The notes: generated by a model not told the origin, from the sequence alone. DNA of 64,000 bases from Curtobacterium herbarum (GCF_016907335.1 NZ_JAFBBT010000001.1:992001-1056000), one strand, 5' to 3'. Positions 8,476-16,721 are shown, counted from the stretch's first letter. Program-made: numbers and translations.

Positions 8476-9585
8476 GTGACCGACGCCGCCCCGACCCCGC
8501 TCGACCGTGCCGGGAGGCTCGTCCCCGGTCTCGCGCTCGCCACCGGCATCGCCGTGGTCGCGACCGTCATCGGGCGGTTCCTGCCGGTCGTCGGAGCGCC
8601 GGTCAGCGGCGTCGTGATCGGGGCGGTCCTCGGCACCGTGCGGCGTCCGGGACCGCTGTTCCGGCCGGGCATCACGACGGCGAGCAAGACCGTGCTGCAG
8701 GTCGCCGTGGTCCTGCTCGGGGCGCAGCTGTCGCTCCTGCAGGTCGCCCGCGTCGGGGTGCAGTCGCTGCCGGTGATGCTCGGCACCCTCGTCGTCTGCC
8801 TGCTCGCAGCGTGGGGGATCGGCCGGGCCCTCGGCGTGGTCGGGAACCTGCGGACCCTGATCGGTGTCGGGACGGGGATCTGCGGCGCGTCGGCGATCGC
8901 TGCCGTCACCCCGGTGATCGGCGCCGTGTCGATCGAGGTCGCGTACGCGGTGTCGACGATCTTCCTGTTCAACGTGGCCGCGGTCGTCGTCTTCCCCGTG
9001 GTCGGGCACGCCCTCGGCATGAGTCAGCACGCGTTCGGGCTGTTCGCGGGCACGGCGGTGAACGACACCTCCTCGGTCGTCGCCGCAGCGAGCACGTACG
9101 GTCCGGGTGCGGCGGACTTCGCGGTCGTCGTGAAGCTCGTCCGGACGCTCATGATCATCCCGGTGGTCCTCGGCCTCGCGTGGCTGGTCGGACGTCGGGC
9201 GGAGAAGACGGCAGGGGCGCGTACCGGAGACGGGTCGGCGGCCGGAGGCGTGGCACTGGACGGGTCGGCGATCGAGCCCACGGCCGTGCCGCCTCGCGGG
9301 AAGTGGTCCCCGCGCCGCGTGTTCCGGCTCGTGCCGTGGTTCCTCATCGGCTTCGTGCTGGTGGCCGCCGTGAACTCCACCGGCGTCATCCCGGGGCCGG
9401 TGCACCCGGCGATCGCCACGGTCGCCGCGTTCCTGATCACCGTGGCCCTGAGCGCCATCGGCCTGTCCACGGACGTCGCCGGGTTCCGCCGCGCCGGGTT
9501 CCGGCCGCTGGTGCTCGGCGGGGCGCTCTGGATCGTGGTGTCCGTGTCGAGCCTCGGACTGCAGGCCCTCACCGGCAGCATCTGA
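8476..9585 (+). CDS. YeiH-like putative sulfate exporter family membrane protein
   Basis: 369-residue polytopic membrane protein of the UPF0324/YeiH family with about ten hydrophobic segments. Characteristic stretches are ITTASKTVLQVAVVLLGAQLSL, GTGICGASAIAAVTPVIGA and FAGTAVNDTSSVVAA; the GTGICGASAI loop and NDTSSVVAA motif are family hallmarks. Family members are annotated as sulfate or anion exporters with little direct proof. A charged cytoplasmic loop (about residues 240-275) precedes the last helices. GTG start with CAGGAT six bases upstream. The cysK/cysE genes 1.3 kb downstream may hint at sulfur metabolism but are not in the same transcript. Confidence 0.88.
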   Translation: MTDAAPTPLDRAGRLVPGLALATGIAVVATVIGRFLPVVGAPVSGVVIGAVLGTVRRPGPLFRPGITTASKTVLQVAVVLLGAQLSLLQVARVGVQSLPVMLGTLVVCLLAAWGIGRALGVVGNLRTLIGVGTGICGASAIAAVTPVIGAVSIEVAYAVSTIFLFNVAAVVVFPVVGHALGMSQHAFGLFAGTAVNDTSSVVAAASTYGPGAADFAVVVKLVRTLMIIPVVLGLAWLVGRRAEKTAGARTGDGSAAGGVALDGSAIEPTAVPPRGKWSPRRVFRLVPWFLIGFVLVAAVNSTGVIPGPVHPAIATVAAFLITVALSAIGLSTDVAGFRRAGFRPLVLGGALWIVVSVSSLGLQALTGSI

Positions 9586-9635
9586 GCGCCCGGCACGGCG
9601 CCGCCCGGCACGGCCCCGCCCGGTACGGTCGGGGC

Positions 9636-10673
9636 ATGGACCTCGACGCCCTCGCCTTCCCCGTCATCGACGGCCACAACGACCTGCCGTGGGAGCGTCG
9701 CGAGACGCACGGGTCCGGCGTCGAGGGCATCGACTCCGAGACCGACTCCCTGCACACCGACCTGCCGAAGCTCCGCGCCGGCGGGGTCGTCGGGCAGTTC
9801 TGGTCGGTGTTCGTGCCGGTCGAGGAACCCGACCCGGTGCGGACGACGCTGCAGCAGATCGACCTCGCCCACCGCATCGTCGAGCGGTACCCGGACGACC
9901 TGGCGCTCGCGCGGACCGCCGCCGAGGTGCGTGCCGCGGTCGGCTCGGGCCGGATCGCCTCGCTGCTCGGCGCCGAGGGCGGGCACTCGATCGGCGACGA
10001 CCTGGCCGTCCTCCGCGTCTTCGCCCGGCTCGGCGTCCGCTACATGACGCTGACGCACAACGACGACACCCCCTGGGCGGACTCGGCCACCGGTGCCCGG
10101 GCGCACGGCGGCCTGTCCGACCGGGGTCGCGAGGTCGTCGCCGAGATGGAACGGATCGGCATGCTCGTCGACCTGTCCCACACGGCACCGGCCACCATGC
10201 GGGACACCCTGGACGTCGCGACCCGGCCGGTCGTCTTCAGCCACTCGTCGACCGTCGCGATCGACGACCACCCGCGGAACGTCCCGGACGACGTGCTCGC
10301 GCGTCTCGCCGACAACGGCGGCGTGGTCATGATCACGTTCGTGCCGAAGTTCGTCTCCCGGGCCTGGGCCGACTGGGAAGAGGGCGGCGCGACCGGGGAG
10401 CCGCCCCTCGTCACGGTGTCCGACGTCGCCGACCACGTCGAGCACGCCCGCGACCTCGCGGGTGCGGCGCACATCGGCCTCGGTGGGGACTACGACGGCA
10501 CGCCGGTGCTGCCGCCGGACCTGCGCGACGTCTCGCGGTACCCGGTGCTCGCCGAGGAACTCCGCCGCCGCGGCTGGGGGGACGCGGACCTGCGCGCGCT
10601 GGCCGGCGGCAACGTGCTCCGTGTGCTCGAGGCCACCGACGACCGGTTCGCCCGCACCGCCCTGGTCCACTGA
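9636..10673 (+). CDS. Membrane dipeptidase (peptidase family M19)
   Basis: 345-residue renal-dipeptidase-like Zn hydrolase. It begins FPVIDGHNDLPWE (first two metal ligands His and Asp), has LLGAEGGHSIG (bridging Glu), MTLTHNDDTPWADS, DLSHTAP and FSHSS (metal His residues), and GLGGDYDGTP near the C-terminus. Substrates would be dipeptides, possibly with a D-residue. It carries no signal peptide, so it is cytoplasmic despite the family name. TACGGT at 9624-9629 lies six bases before the ATG, suggesting a leaderless mRNA. A tandem repeat follows the stop codon. Confidence 0.92.
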   Translation: MDLDALAFPVIDGHNDLPWERRETHGSGVEGIDSETDSLHTDLPKLRAGGVVGQFWSVFVPVEEPDPVRTTLQQIDLAHRIVERYPDDLALARTAAEVRAAVGSGRIASLLGAEGGHSIGDDLAVLRVFARLGVRYMTLTHNDDTPWADSATGARAHGGLSDRGREVVAEMERIGMLVDLSHTAPATMRDTLDVATRPVVFSHSSTVAIDDHPRNVPDDVLARLADNGGVVMITFVPKFVSRAWADWEEGGATGEPPLVTVSDVADHVEHARDLAGAAHIGLGGDYDGTPVLPPDLRDVSRYPVLAEELRRRGWGDADLRALAGGNVLRVLEATDDRFARTALVH

Positions 10674-10675
10674 CC

Positions 10676-10767
10676 CCAGCTCAGCCCAGCCCAGCCCAGC
10701 CCAGCCCAGCTCAGCCCAGCTCAGCCCAGCTCAGCCCAGCTCAGCCCAGCTCAGCCCAGCTCAGCCC
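10676..10767. repeat. CAGCC/CAGCT pentamer tandem repeat
   Basis: About 18 copies of a 5-bp unit (CAGCC or CAGCT, mostly alternating as a 10-bp unit CAGCTCAGCC) start directly after the dipeptidase stop codon. Copies are nearly perfect, which suggests recent slippage expansion. Confidence 0.95.
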
Positions 10768-10823
10768 GACACGGCCCGGACGCCGCCGGCGTCACACCGG
10801 GGAGACACCCCGTGACGGATCGC

Positions 10824-10861
10824 TAGGATCGGCCGCACACCGAGCCTCCTGGGATGGAGGC
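10824..10861 (+). promoter_or_regulatory. cysK promoter -10 box and 5' leader hairpin
   Basis: TAGGAT at 10824-10829 is a plausible -10 box. A perfect hairpin follows in the leader: GCCTCC (10844-10849), six-base loop, GGAGGC (10856-10861), 27 bases before the cysK start. Just upstream, 10791-10817 holds a second stem (CGGGG/CCCCG within GTCAC...GTGAC) that could end dipeptidase transcription or act as an operator. Confidence 0.4.
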
Positions 10862-10888
10862 CGTGGGACCGACGTGAGGACGCAACGC

Positions 10889-11827
10889 ATGACCGGCACC
10901 ATCTACGACAACATCTCCCAGGCCTTCGGCAACACCCCGCTCGTGCGGCTGAACCGACTGCCCCAGGAGGGCGGGGCCGAGATCCTCGCCAAGCTCGAGT
11001 TCTACAACCCGGGCGCCAGCGTCAAGGACCGTCTCGGCGTCGCGATCATCGACGCGGCCGAGGAGTCCGGTGACCTGGAGCCCGGCGGCACGATCGTCGA
11101 GGGCTCGTCCGGCAACACGGGCATCGCCCTCGCCATGGTCGGCGCCGCCCGCGGCTACGACGTCATCGTGACGATGCCCGAGACCATGAGTGTCGAGCGT
11201 CGAGCCGTCATGCGCGCCTACGGTGCCGAGATCGTCCTGACCCCCGGCTCCGAGGGCATGAAGGGCGCGGTCTCCCGCGCGGCCCAGATCGTGGACGAGA
11301 CGCCGGGCGCGATCCTCGCCCACCAGTTCGAGACGGCGGCGAACGCCGCGATCCACCGCAAGACGACGGCGCAGGAGATCCTCCGCGACACCGAGGAGCA
11401 CGTTGACGTGTTCATCGCCGGCGTCGGTACCGGCGGCACCATCACCGGCGTCGGTCAGGTGCTCAAGGAGCGCGTGCCCGGGGTCCAGATCATCGCCGTC
11501 GAGCCGGCCGACTCGCCCCTCCTCACCAAGGGCACCGCCGGCCCGCACAAGATCGCCGGCATCGGGGCGAACTTCATCCCCGAGGTCCTCGACCGCTCCG
11601 TCATCGACGAGGTCATCGACGTCGAACTCGACGACGCCCTGCGAGTGGCGCGGGCGTTGGCGACCGAGGAAGGCATCCTGTCCGGCATCTCGTCGGGCGC
11701 GATCATCCACGCGGCGCTGCAGGTCGCGGCCCGTCCGGAGAACGCCGGCAAGCGCATCGTCGCGATCGTCTGCGACACCGGCGAGCGGTACCTGTCGACC
11801 GTGCTCTACGAGGGGCTCACTGCGTGA
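10889..11827 (+). CDS. cysK: Cysteine synthase A (O-acetylserine sulfhydrylase)
   Basis: 312-residue PLP enzyme that makes cysteine from O-acetylserine and sulfide. NTPLVRLNRL starts the fold; Lys46 in NPGASVKDRLG binds PLP; EGSSGNTGIALA is the substrate loop; GVGTGGTITG binds the PLP phosphate; SGISSGA is the C-terminal serine loop. ATG at 10889 has GAGGA eight bases upstream. The next gene is cysE, translationally coupled by a GTGA overlap, the standard actinobacterial order and the partner needed for the cysteine synthase complex. Confidence 0.97.
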   Translation: MTGTIYDNISQAFGNTPLVRLNRLPQEGGAEILAKLEFYNPGASVKDRLGVAIIDAAEESGDLEPGGTIVEGSSGNTGIALAMVGAARGYDVIVTMPETMSVERRAVMRAYGAEIVLTPGSEGMKGAVSRAAQIVDETPGAILAHQFETAANAAIHRKTTAQEILRDTEEHVDVFIAGVGTGGTITGVGQVLKERVPGVQIIAVEPADSPLLTKGTAGPHKIAGIGANFIPEVLDRSVIDEVIDVELDDALRVARALATEEGILSGISSGAIIHAALQVAARPENAGKRIVAIVCDTGERYLSTVLYEGLTA

Positions 11828-12408
11828 GGAAGGCTCCACGTCGCGGCGTGCTGCGGACCGTCCGGGAGGACCTCGCCGCCGCTCGCCGCGGAGACCCCGC
11901 CGCGCGCGGGGACCTCGAGAACGCGATCGTGTACTCGGGGCTGCACGCGATCTGGGCGTACCGCATCACGCACCGGCTCTGGATCGCCGAGGGGCTACCG
12001 GGCGCACGGACGGTGGCGCGGATCCTCGCGCAGGTCACGCGGACCCTGACGGGCATCGAGATCCACCCCGGCGCCCGCATCGGCCGCCGGTTCTTCATCG
12101 ACCACGGCATCGGTGTCGTGATCGGCGAGACGGCGGTCGTCGGTGACGACGTCCTCGTCTTCCACGGCGTGACCCTGGGGGGTCGGGGTGGAGGCCCGGG
12201 GCCGGGTTCCCGGCGTCACCCGACCGTGGGCGACCGGGTCGTCCTGGGCGCCGGTTCGGCGCTGATCGGCGGCATCACGGTCGGCGACGACGCCGTCATC
12301 GGTGCGGGGACCGTCGTCACGAAGGACGTGCCGGCGCACTCGGTCGTGACCGGGGTCGCCGGCACCGCGCGGCCGCGGTCCGGGCGCGAGGGCGTGCCGG
12401 AACTCTGA
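11824..12408 (+). CDS. cysE: Serine O-acetyltransferase
   Basis: 194-residue left-handed beta-helix acetyltransferase that converts serine and acetyl-CoA to O-acetylserine. Hexapeptide repeats run from GIEIHPGARIGRRFFIDHG through TAVVGDDVLVFHGVTLGG to GGITVGDDAVIGAGTVVTKDVP; the catalytic His is in FIDHGIG and HGVTLGG is the acetyl-CoA loop. It is the short EpsC/SrpH-like form without the long N-terminal domain of E. coli CysE. The GTG start overlaps the cysK stop. Usual CysE C-terminal feedback by cysteine cannot be judged from sequence. Confidence 0.95.
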   Translation: MRKAPRRGVLRTVREDLAAARRGDPAARGDLENAIVYSGLHAIWAYRITHRLWIAEGLPGARTVARILAQVTRTLTGIEIHPGARIGRRFFIDHGIGVVIGETAVVGDDVLVFHGVTLGGRGGGPGPGSRRHPTVGDRVVLGAGSALIGGITVGDDAVIGAGTVVTKDVPAHSVVTGVAGTARPRSGREGVPEL

Positions 12409-12417
12409 AGCGGAGCG

Positions 12418-12433
12418 CCCCGGTGTCCCGGGG
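12418..12433 (+). terminator. Short GC hairpin after cysE
   Basis: CCCCGG, loop TGTC, CCGGGG directly follows cysE and faces the convergent Excalibur gene. The stem is only 6 bp and has no U-tract, so this is a weak terminator call. Confidence 0.35.
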
Positions 12434-12442
12434 AGGGCAGCG

Positions 12443-12742
12443 TCAGCTCTTCTCGCAGGCGATCCCGTCGGCGTCGCGGTCCATCTTCTTGTTCGCGTTG
12501 TAGAGGGCGTCGTCCTTCTTCACGGTGCCCTTGAGCGCGCGGGAGGTGGTCTTCCCGGCGGAGGTCACCTTGTTCTTCGTGACGGACTTCTTCGCGATGC
12601 CGCCCGAGTAGACCTTGTTGACGGCGGTGCAGTTGGCGTAGGTCTTCGGCGCGGCGGAGGCGCTCGTGGCGGTGCCGGCGACACCGCCGATGGTCAGTGC
12701 GAGCGTGACGGCGGCGATGCCGAGGGTGCGGGCGGTCTGCAC
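12443..12742 (-). CDS. Secreted Excalibur calcium-binding domain protein
   Basis: 99 residues. An N-terminal signal peptide (LGIAAVTLALTIGGVAG..., cleavage likely after ASA) is followed by a mature protein starting KTYANCTAVNKVYSGGIAKK and ending in the Excalibur motif DRDADGIACEK, an EF-hand-like calcium loop with a conserved cysteine pair (Cys in YANC and IACE). The GTG at 12742 is chosen over an upstream start because it opens the signal peptide and has a strong AGGAGGAA site five bases away. Role at the cell surface is unknown; several family members are fused to nucleases, this one is stand-alone. Confidence 0.88.
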   Translation of the reverse strand: MQTARTLGIAAVTLALTIGGVAGTATSASAAPKTYANCTAVNKVYSGGIAKKSVTKNKVTSAGKTTSRALKGTVKKDDALYNANKKMDRDADGIACEKS

Positions 12743-12867
12743 GGGTTCCTCCTGGAGGGGTGGTCGCCGACGTCGGGTACGCGGCACGACGAGGCTACTG
12801 CCGTTCTGTGAGAGAACTTCACCCCCACAACGAGGCGGGAGACGGTGGCATCGGGCATCCTGGGAGC

Positions 12868-13251
12868 ATGGACGGGAGCACGCTGCACGCGGTCGTCGCC
12901 AGGACCGCGATGGCGCTGCCGGCGGTGACCGCGACGCAGCCGTTCGGCGAGGGCGCCGACGTCTACAAGGTGGTCGACAAGATGTTCGCGATGACCTCGG
13001 AACTGCGGGGTGTGGCGATCGTGAACCTCAAGTGCGCCCCACCGCACGGGGCCGCACTGGTGCGGGACTTCGCCGAGGTCACGCCCGGCTGGCACATGAA
13101 CAAGCGGCACTGGATCACGCTGGCACCGGGCGAGGCGATCGACGAGCAGATGGTCGAGGACCTCGTCGCGAACGCCTGGGACCTCGTCGTCGCCGGCCTG
13201 CCGCGGGCTCGCCGGCCGTTCGACCCGGGCCGGGGCGCCGGACCGGCCTGA
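12868..13251 (+). CDS. MmcQ/YjbR family protein
   Basis: 127-residue protein of the MmcQ/YjbR (CyaY-like fold) family. Recognisable features are the TQPFGEGADVYKVVDKMFAM start, VAIVNLKCAPPHGAAL and the MNKRHWITLAPGEAI segment containing the conserved K-x-HW motif, followed by LVANAWDLVVAGLP. Proteins of this family are described as DNA-binding-like but no precise function is established. ATG at 12868 is preceded by CATCCT and six bases. Ends in a short basic Pro/Gly-rich tail. Confidence 0.85.
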   Translation: MDGSTLHAVVARTAMALPAVTATQPFGEGADVYKVVDKMFAMTSELRGVAIVNLKCAPPHGAALVRDFAEVTPGWHMNKRHWITLAPGEAIDEQMVEDLVANAWDLVVAGLPRARRPFDPGRGAGPA

Positions 13252-13294
13252 TGCGCTGCATGACCTGGCGGGTGGCCAGGGCGAGGCCCTGCGG

Positions 13295-13930
13295 TCAGAC
13301 GGCTGCGCGCCGGAGGGCGAGCTGGGCCTCCCGGACGACCTTCGGCGCGAGCCGGTCGCCCACGGCGAGCACCGCGGTCGCCTGTTCCGCCGTGAGCCCG
13401 GCGAACATCTGCCCGATCGTGACCCCGTGCTCGGGCCGCTCGAGCACCGTCACCGCGTCGCCGGCGGCGACGGGACCCGACCTGCGGACCCGGAGGTAGG
13501 CGCCGGGGCGGCCCTCCTCGGCGAAGCGCTTGACCCACTTGTCGACCTTCATGCGCCGCGCGAAGGTCCCGCACGGGATCCGGGGGATCGTGACCTCGAG
13601 CTCCAGGGTCTCGCCGATGCGCAGACGCTCCCCGATGACCAGGCCGGTGACGTCGACGCCGGTCGTCCGGAGGTTCTCACCGAAGAGTCCGGGCGGGATC
13701 GGCCGGTCCAGCTGCTCCGCGAAGTACGTGGCGTCCTCGTCGGCGTAGACGTAGACGGCCTGGTCCTCGCCGCCGTGGTGCTTGCGGTCGGCCTGCACGT
13801 CCGCGTGCAGGCCGAGCGGACGGACGCGGACGGGGCCGTCGACGGGGCGCTTGTCGATCGCGGTGATGCCGATCGTGCCGGAGTCACGGAGCAGCTGTTC
13901 GACGCGGCAGACGGCGGTGACGAGGGGCAT
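13295..13930 (-). CDS. MOSC domain-containing protein
   Basis: 211-residue MOSC (molybdenum cofactor sulfurase C-terminal) protein, YiiM-like. The motifs SGTIGITAIDKRPVDGPVRV, DRKHHGGEDQAVYVYADEDA, PPGLFGENLRTTGVDV and IPRIPCGTFARRMK are present; the cysteine in IPCGTF is the conserved MOSC cysteine. YiiM-type proteins handle molybdenum-cofactor-linked detoxification such as N-hydroxylated base reduction in other bacteria. No Moco biosynthesis genes are nearby. ATG at 13930 chosen because the MOSC N-terminal strand follows directly. Confidence 0.88.
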   Translation of the reverse strand: MPLVTAVCRVEQLLRDSGTIGITAIDKRPVDGPVRVRPLGLHADVQADRKHHGGEDQAVYVYADEDATYFAEQLDRPIPPGLFGENLRTTGVDVTGLVIGERLRIGETLELEVTIPRIPCGTFARRMKVDKWVKRFAEEGRPGAYLRVRRSGPVAAGDAVTVLERPEHGVTIGQMFAGLTAEQATAVLAVGDRLAPKVVREAQLALRRAAV

Positions 13931-14083
13931 GGGTCCACCCTGCCGTACCGCGGACCCGGTGCACACCTGGCAGTCACCTGGACGATCGCGGGACGGTGTG
14001 ACGATCCTGGCTCGGAACACGTCACATCCGTGTCCGCACTCGACACGCGGGCCGATCCACCCCGGCACCAGTAGAAGGAAACC

Positions 14084-14650
14084 GTGCAACCGCTGCAACA
14101 CCGGACGGAACTCGTCGACCTCGACGACGAGGTGCTCGCCGCCCGTGCCACCGACGGCGACGTCCGGGCGTTCGAGGTGCTCATCCGCCGGCACACGCCC
14201 CTGCTCCGCGCCTACGCCCGCCGGACCCTCGGCTCGACGGACGAGCTCGACGACGTGGTGCAGGAGACGTTCATCACGGCGTGGGAGCGCCTGGACGCGC
14301 TCGAGGACCGACGTCGCGTCAAGGCGTGGCTGATGCGGATCCTCAGCAGGAAGTGCCTGGACCGCATCCGGGCTCGGCGCGACCACGACGACGTCACCGA
14401 GCTCGAGGTGCCGGCACCGCCCGACGGCGCTCCCGAACGGGTCGCCGAGGCGCGGTCCCGTGAGGACGCCGTCGACCGGGCGTTGGCCGAGCTGCCGTCG
14501 GACCAACGGCGCTGCTGGGTGATGAAGGAAGTGCTGGAGTACCGGTACGAGGACATCGCCGAGGAGCTCGGCCTGCCGACCTCGACCGTCCGCGGGCTGC
14601 TGTCCCGTGCCCGGAAGAACATGATCAGACTCATGGAGGGATGGCGATGA
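14084..14650 (+). CDS. RNA polymerase sigma-70 family (ECF-type) sigma factor
   Basis: 188 residues with region 2 (about 20-95: VRAFEVLIRRHTPLLRAYARR, STDELDDVVQETFITAWERL) and region 4 (about 125-180: ALAELPSDQRRCWVMKEVLEYRYEDIAEELGLPTSTVRGLLSRARK). This two-domain layout is that of ECF sigma factors. GTG at 14084 has GAAGGAA upstream. No classical anti-sigma factor follows; instead the coupled partners are Asp23/Gls24-type envelope-stress proteins, an arrangement seen in other Microbacteriaceae. It probably controls an envelope response. Confidence 0.92.
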   Translation: MQPLQHRTELVDLDDEVLAARATDGDVRAFEVLIRRHTPLLRAYARRTLGSTDELDDVVQETFITAWERLDALEDRRRVKAWLMRILSRKCLDRIRARRDHDDVTELEVPAPPDGAPERVAEARSREDAVDRALAELPSDQRRCWVMKEVLEYRYEDIAEELGLPTSTVRGLLSRARKNMIRLMEGWR

Positions 14651-15375
14651 CCGCCGCACCCGGACCACACGAGCCCGACCTCGCCGCCCTCGAACCCGAG
14701 GACCTGGACGGCCACACGATCGACGAGCTCGCCGACTACCTCGACGCGGGCATGGTGCCCGCGGACCCGACGATCGACGACTCCCCGGCGTGCCAGAACG
14801 CCCTCGCCGCGATCATGCGCCTGCGGCACGCCTCGCTCGGGTCCCTGGACGAAGCGGCGAAGGCCGAGGCCCCCGCCGACGAGTCCTGGATCGGCGGGGT
14901 CCTGGCGAACATCTCGTTCGAGGTCCGCGCGGGCCGGGACATCCCGCTGCGTGCCGCGGCGCCGACGGAGCACCCGGTGATGACCGAGGGCGCCGTCCGA
15001 TCGCTGGTGCGCCGTGCGGGTGACGAGGTGCCCGGCGTCGTGGTGTCCCGCTGCGTGCTCGACGGGGACGTCACCGAGCTTGCCTCGCCGGTGCGCGTGA
15101 GCGTCGAGATCGCGGTCGTCGCCGGCCACCGGATCGTGCCGACCGCCGACGCCGTCCGCCTGGCGGTGGAGGAGATCCTGGCCGCCCAGACGGACCTGAC
15201 GGTCGAGGCCGTGGACGTGCTCGTGCGCGACCTCATCGCACCCCAGACCCAGACCGCGCACGGGGTCGCGACCGCGGACGGGGTCCCGACTGCCGACAGC
15301 ACCGCGACCGCGGACGGGTCGGCGACCAGCGGCACCGGCACCGGCACCGGCACCGACGAGGAGGCAGCACGATGA
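14647..15375 (+). CDS. Asp23/Gls24 family envelope stress response protein
   Basis: 242 residues. The N-terminal part (LDGHTIDELADYLDAGMVPADP, DDSPACQNALAAIMRL) resembles the anti-sigma-like N-termini of actinobacterial Asp23 proteins paired with sigma factors; the middle holds the Asp23/Gls24 strand-helix unit (VPGVVVSRCVLDGDVTELASPVRVSVEIAVVAG). The C-terminus is low complexity with a Gly-Thr repeat. The ATG at 14647 is used because GGAGG lies seven bases upstream and it overlaps the sigma stop (ATGA); the ATG at 14641 would leave no space for a ribosome site. Possible sigma-factor regulator; not proven. Confidence 0.75.
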   Translation: MTAAPGPHEPDLAALEPEDLDGHTIDELADYLDAGMVPADPTIDDSPACQNALAAIMRLRHASLGSLDEAAKAEAPADESWIGGVLANISFEVRAGRDIPLRAAAPTEHPVMTEGAVRSLVRRAGDEVPGVVVSRCVLDGDVTELASPVRVSVEIAVVAGHRIVPTADAVRLAVEEILAAQTDLTVEAVDVLVRDLIAPQTQTAHGVATADGVPTADSTATADGSATSGTGTGTGTDEEAAR

Positions 15376-15731
15376 CCGACGACACCCTGGGCACCGAGCC
15401 GGCTCCGGAGCTCGCCTGGACCAACGACGCCCTGCTCGCCGTCGAGGCGGTCGTCCTCGACGTGCCGGGCGTCACCGACCTCTACCGCGGGCGCACGTCG
15501 GTCGGCAACGCGGTCGGGAGTGCGGTCGCCGCGGTCCGCCGACTCGGGTCGTCCGAGGCCGCACCGCGGATCGCGGTCGACGGCACGGCGCTCCGGATCG
15601 TCATCGGCACGGACGGTGCAGCGCCGGCACCGACGGTCGCGCACGCGGTGCACGACGCGGTGCTGGCAGCGGCACGGGCGTCCGGCCGGCAGCCGACGCG
15701 CATCGACGTCCGCGTCGCGCGCATCGGCTGA
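15372..15731 (+). CDS. Small Asp23-related hypothetical protein
   Basis: 119 residues, ATGA overlap with the preceding gene. Contains VEAVVLDVPGVTDLYRG and AVHDAVLAAARASGRQPTRIDVRVARIG, the same beta-alpha-beta pattern of Asp23-like proteins in which a predicted strand (RIDVRV) closes the fold. No transmembrane segment. Likely the third member of a sigma-Asp23-Asp23-like transcript; exact function unknown. Confidence 0.65.
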   Translation: MTDDTLGTEPAPELAWTNDALLAVEAVVLDVPGVTDLYRGRTSVGNAVGSAVAAVRRLGSSEAAPRIAVDGTALRIVIGTDGAAPAPTVAHAVHDAVLAAARASGRQPTRIDVRVARIG

Positions 15732-15748
15732 CCGGGCCGGAGCTGACC

Positions 15749-15808
15749 GAGCCGGAGCGGGCCAGGCCGGAGCAGACCGAGCCGGAGCGGGCCAGGCCGG
15801 AGCAGACC
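15749..15808. repeat. Perfect 30-bp direct repeat, two copies
   Basis: Units 15749-15778 and 15779-15808 are identical and internally made of two 15-bp near-repeats (GAGCCGGAGCGGGCC / AGGCCGGAGCAGACC). Degenerate flanks continue to both sides between the convergent gene ends. Confidence 0.9.
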
Positions 15809-15836
15809 ACGCTGGACCGGACCGGACGGGCCCGGC

Positions 15837-16721
15837 TCAGTACCAGTTGACCGACTGCGAGTGCGACCACGCGCTGCACGGCGTGCCGTACGAGCCCTTG
15901 ATGTACTGCAGACCCCAGGCGACCTGCGTGGCGGCGTTCGTCTGCCAGTCCGCGGCGATCGACGCCATCTTCGAGCCGGGCAGCGCCTGCGGGATGCCGG
16001 TCGCGCCGCCGTTCGGGTTGACCGCACGGTAGTTCCAGCCGGACTCCTTGGTCCACAGGCTGTCGAGGCACTGGAACTGGTCCGAGCCCCAGCCGTACTG
16101 CGACGACGCGAGCGCGGCAGCGGCGGCCTTGGCGCCGGCGGGGGTGTTCGCCCGCGCCTGGGCCTCGGCGGCTGCCTGCTCCGCCGCGGCATTCTCGGCG
16201 GCGGCCTTCGCGGCTGCGGCGGCGTCCTCGGCACGCTTCGCAGCGGCCTCGCGGGCGGCGGCTGCCTGGGCATCGGCGTGGTCCTGGTCGGCGCTCGCCT
16301 GGGCGACGTCCTGCACGGTGTCGACCGTCGAGGCGATCCGTTCGGTCAGGGCAGCGCCGGAGAGCGAGCTGTAGTCGGACAGCGACGCGATCCGCTGCTC
16401 GAGTCGCCCGGTGTCGGTCTTGTCGTTCGCGTCCCGGACCACGGTGCGGGCCGTCGAGAGCGTGGCGGCCGCCTGGGCCCGGTCGAGCTCGGTGCCGGAC
16501 AGGCGGGGCGTGGCGGAGGCGCTGGGGACGCCGAGCGCCTCGCCGAGTGCGGGCTGCGTCATGGTGAGGGCACCGCCGGCGATGGCGACGACCGCTGCGC
16601 CGCCGGCGATCGCGATGCCGTGCTTGCGGAGGGTCCGGCGCATCCGTCGGGACGGGGTGTCGAGGGCTGCGCGGCGGGTGCCGGGAGCCGGGGTACTGGT
16701 GCGGGGAGTGGTTCTCGTCAT
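15837..16721 (-). CDS. Secreted lytic transglycosylase-like protein with coiled-coil stalk
   Basis: 294 residues: basic N-terminus and one hydrophobic segment (IAIAGGAAVVAIAGGAL, signal anchor or signal peptide), an alanine-rich coiled coil (about 75-200, EAAAKRAEDAAAAAKAAAEN...) and a C-terminal lysozyme-like domain (about 205-294, YGWGSDQFQCLDSLWTKESGWNYRAVNPNGGATGIPQALPGSKM). The Glu in WTKESGW is the catalytic acid and the domain resembles RpfB/SLT peptidoglycan enzymes. Two cysteines can form a disulfide. It would cut or remodel peptidoglycan at septum or pole. A candidate MtrA-like site lies 340 bp upstream. Confidence 0.88.
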   Translation of the reverse strand: MTRTTPRTSTPAPGTRRAALDTPSRRMRRTLRKHGIAIAGGAAVVAIAGGALTMTQPALGEALGVPSASATPRLSGTELDRAQAAATLSTARTVVRDANDKTDTGRLEQRIASLSDYSSLSGAALTERIASTVDTVQDVAQASADQDHADAQAAAAREAAAKRAEDAAAAAKAAAENAAAEQAAAEAQARANTPAGAKAAAAALASSQYGWGSDQFQCLDSLWTKESGWNYRAVNPNGGATGIPQALPGSKMASIAADWQTNAATQVAWGLQYIKGSYGTPCSAWSHSQSVNWY

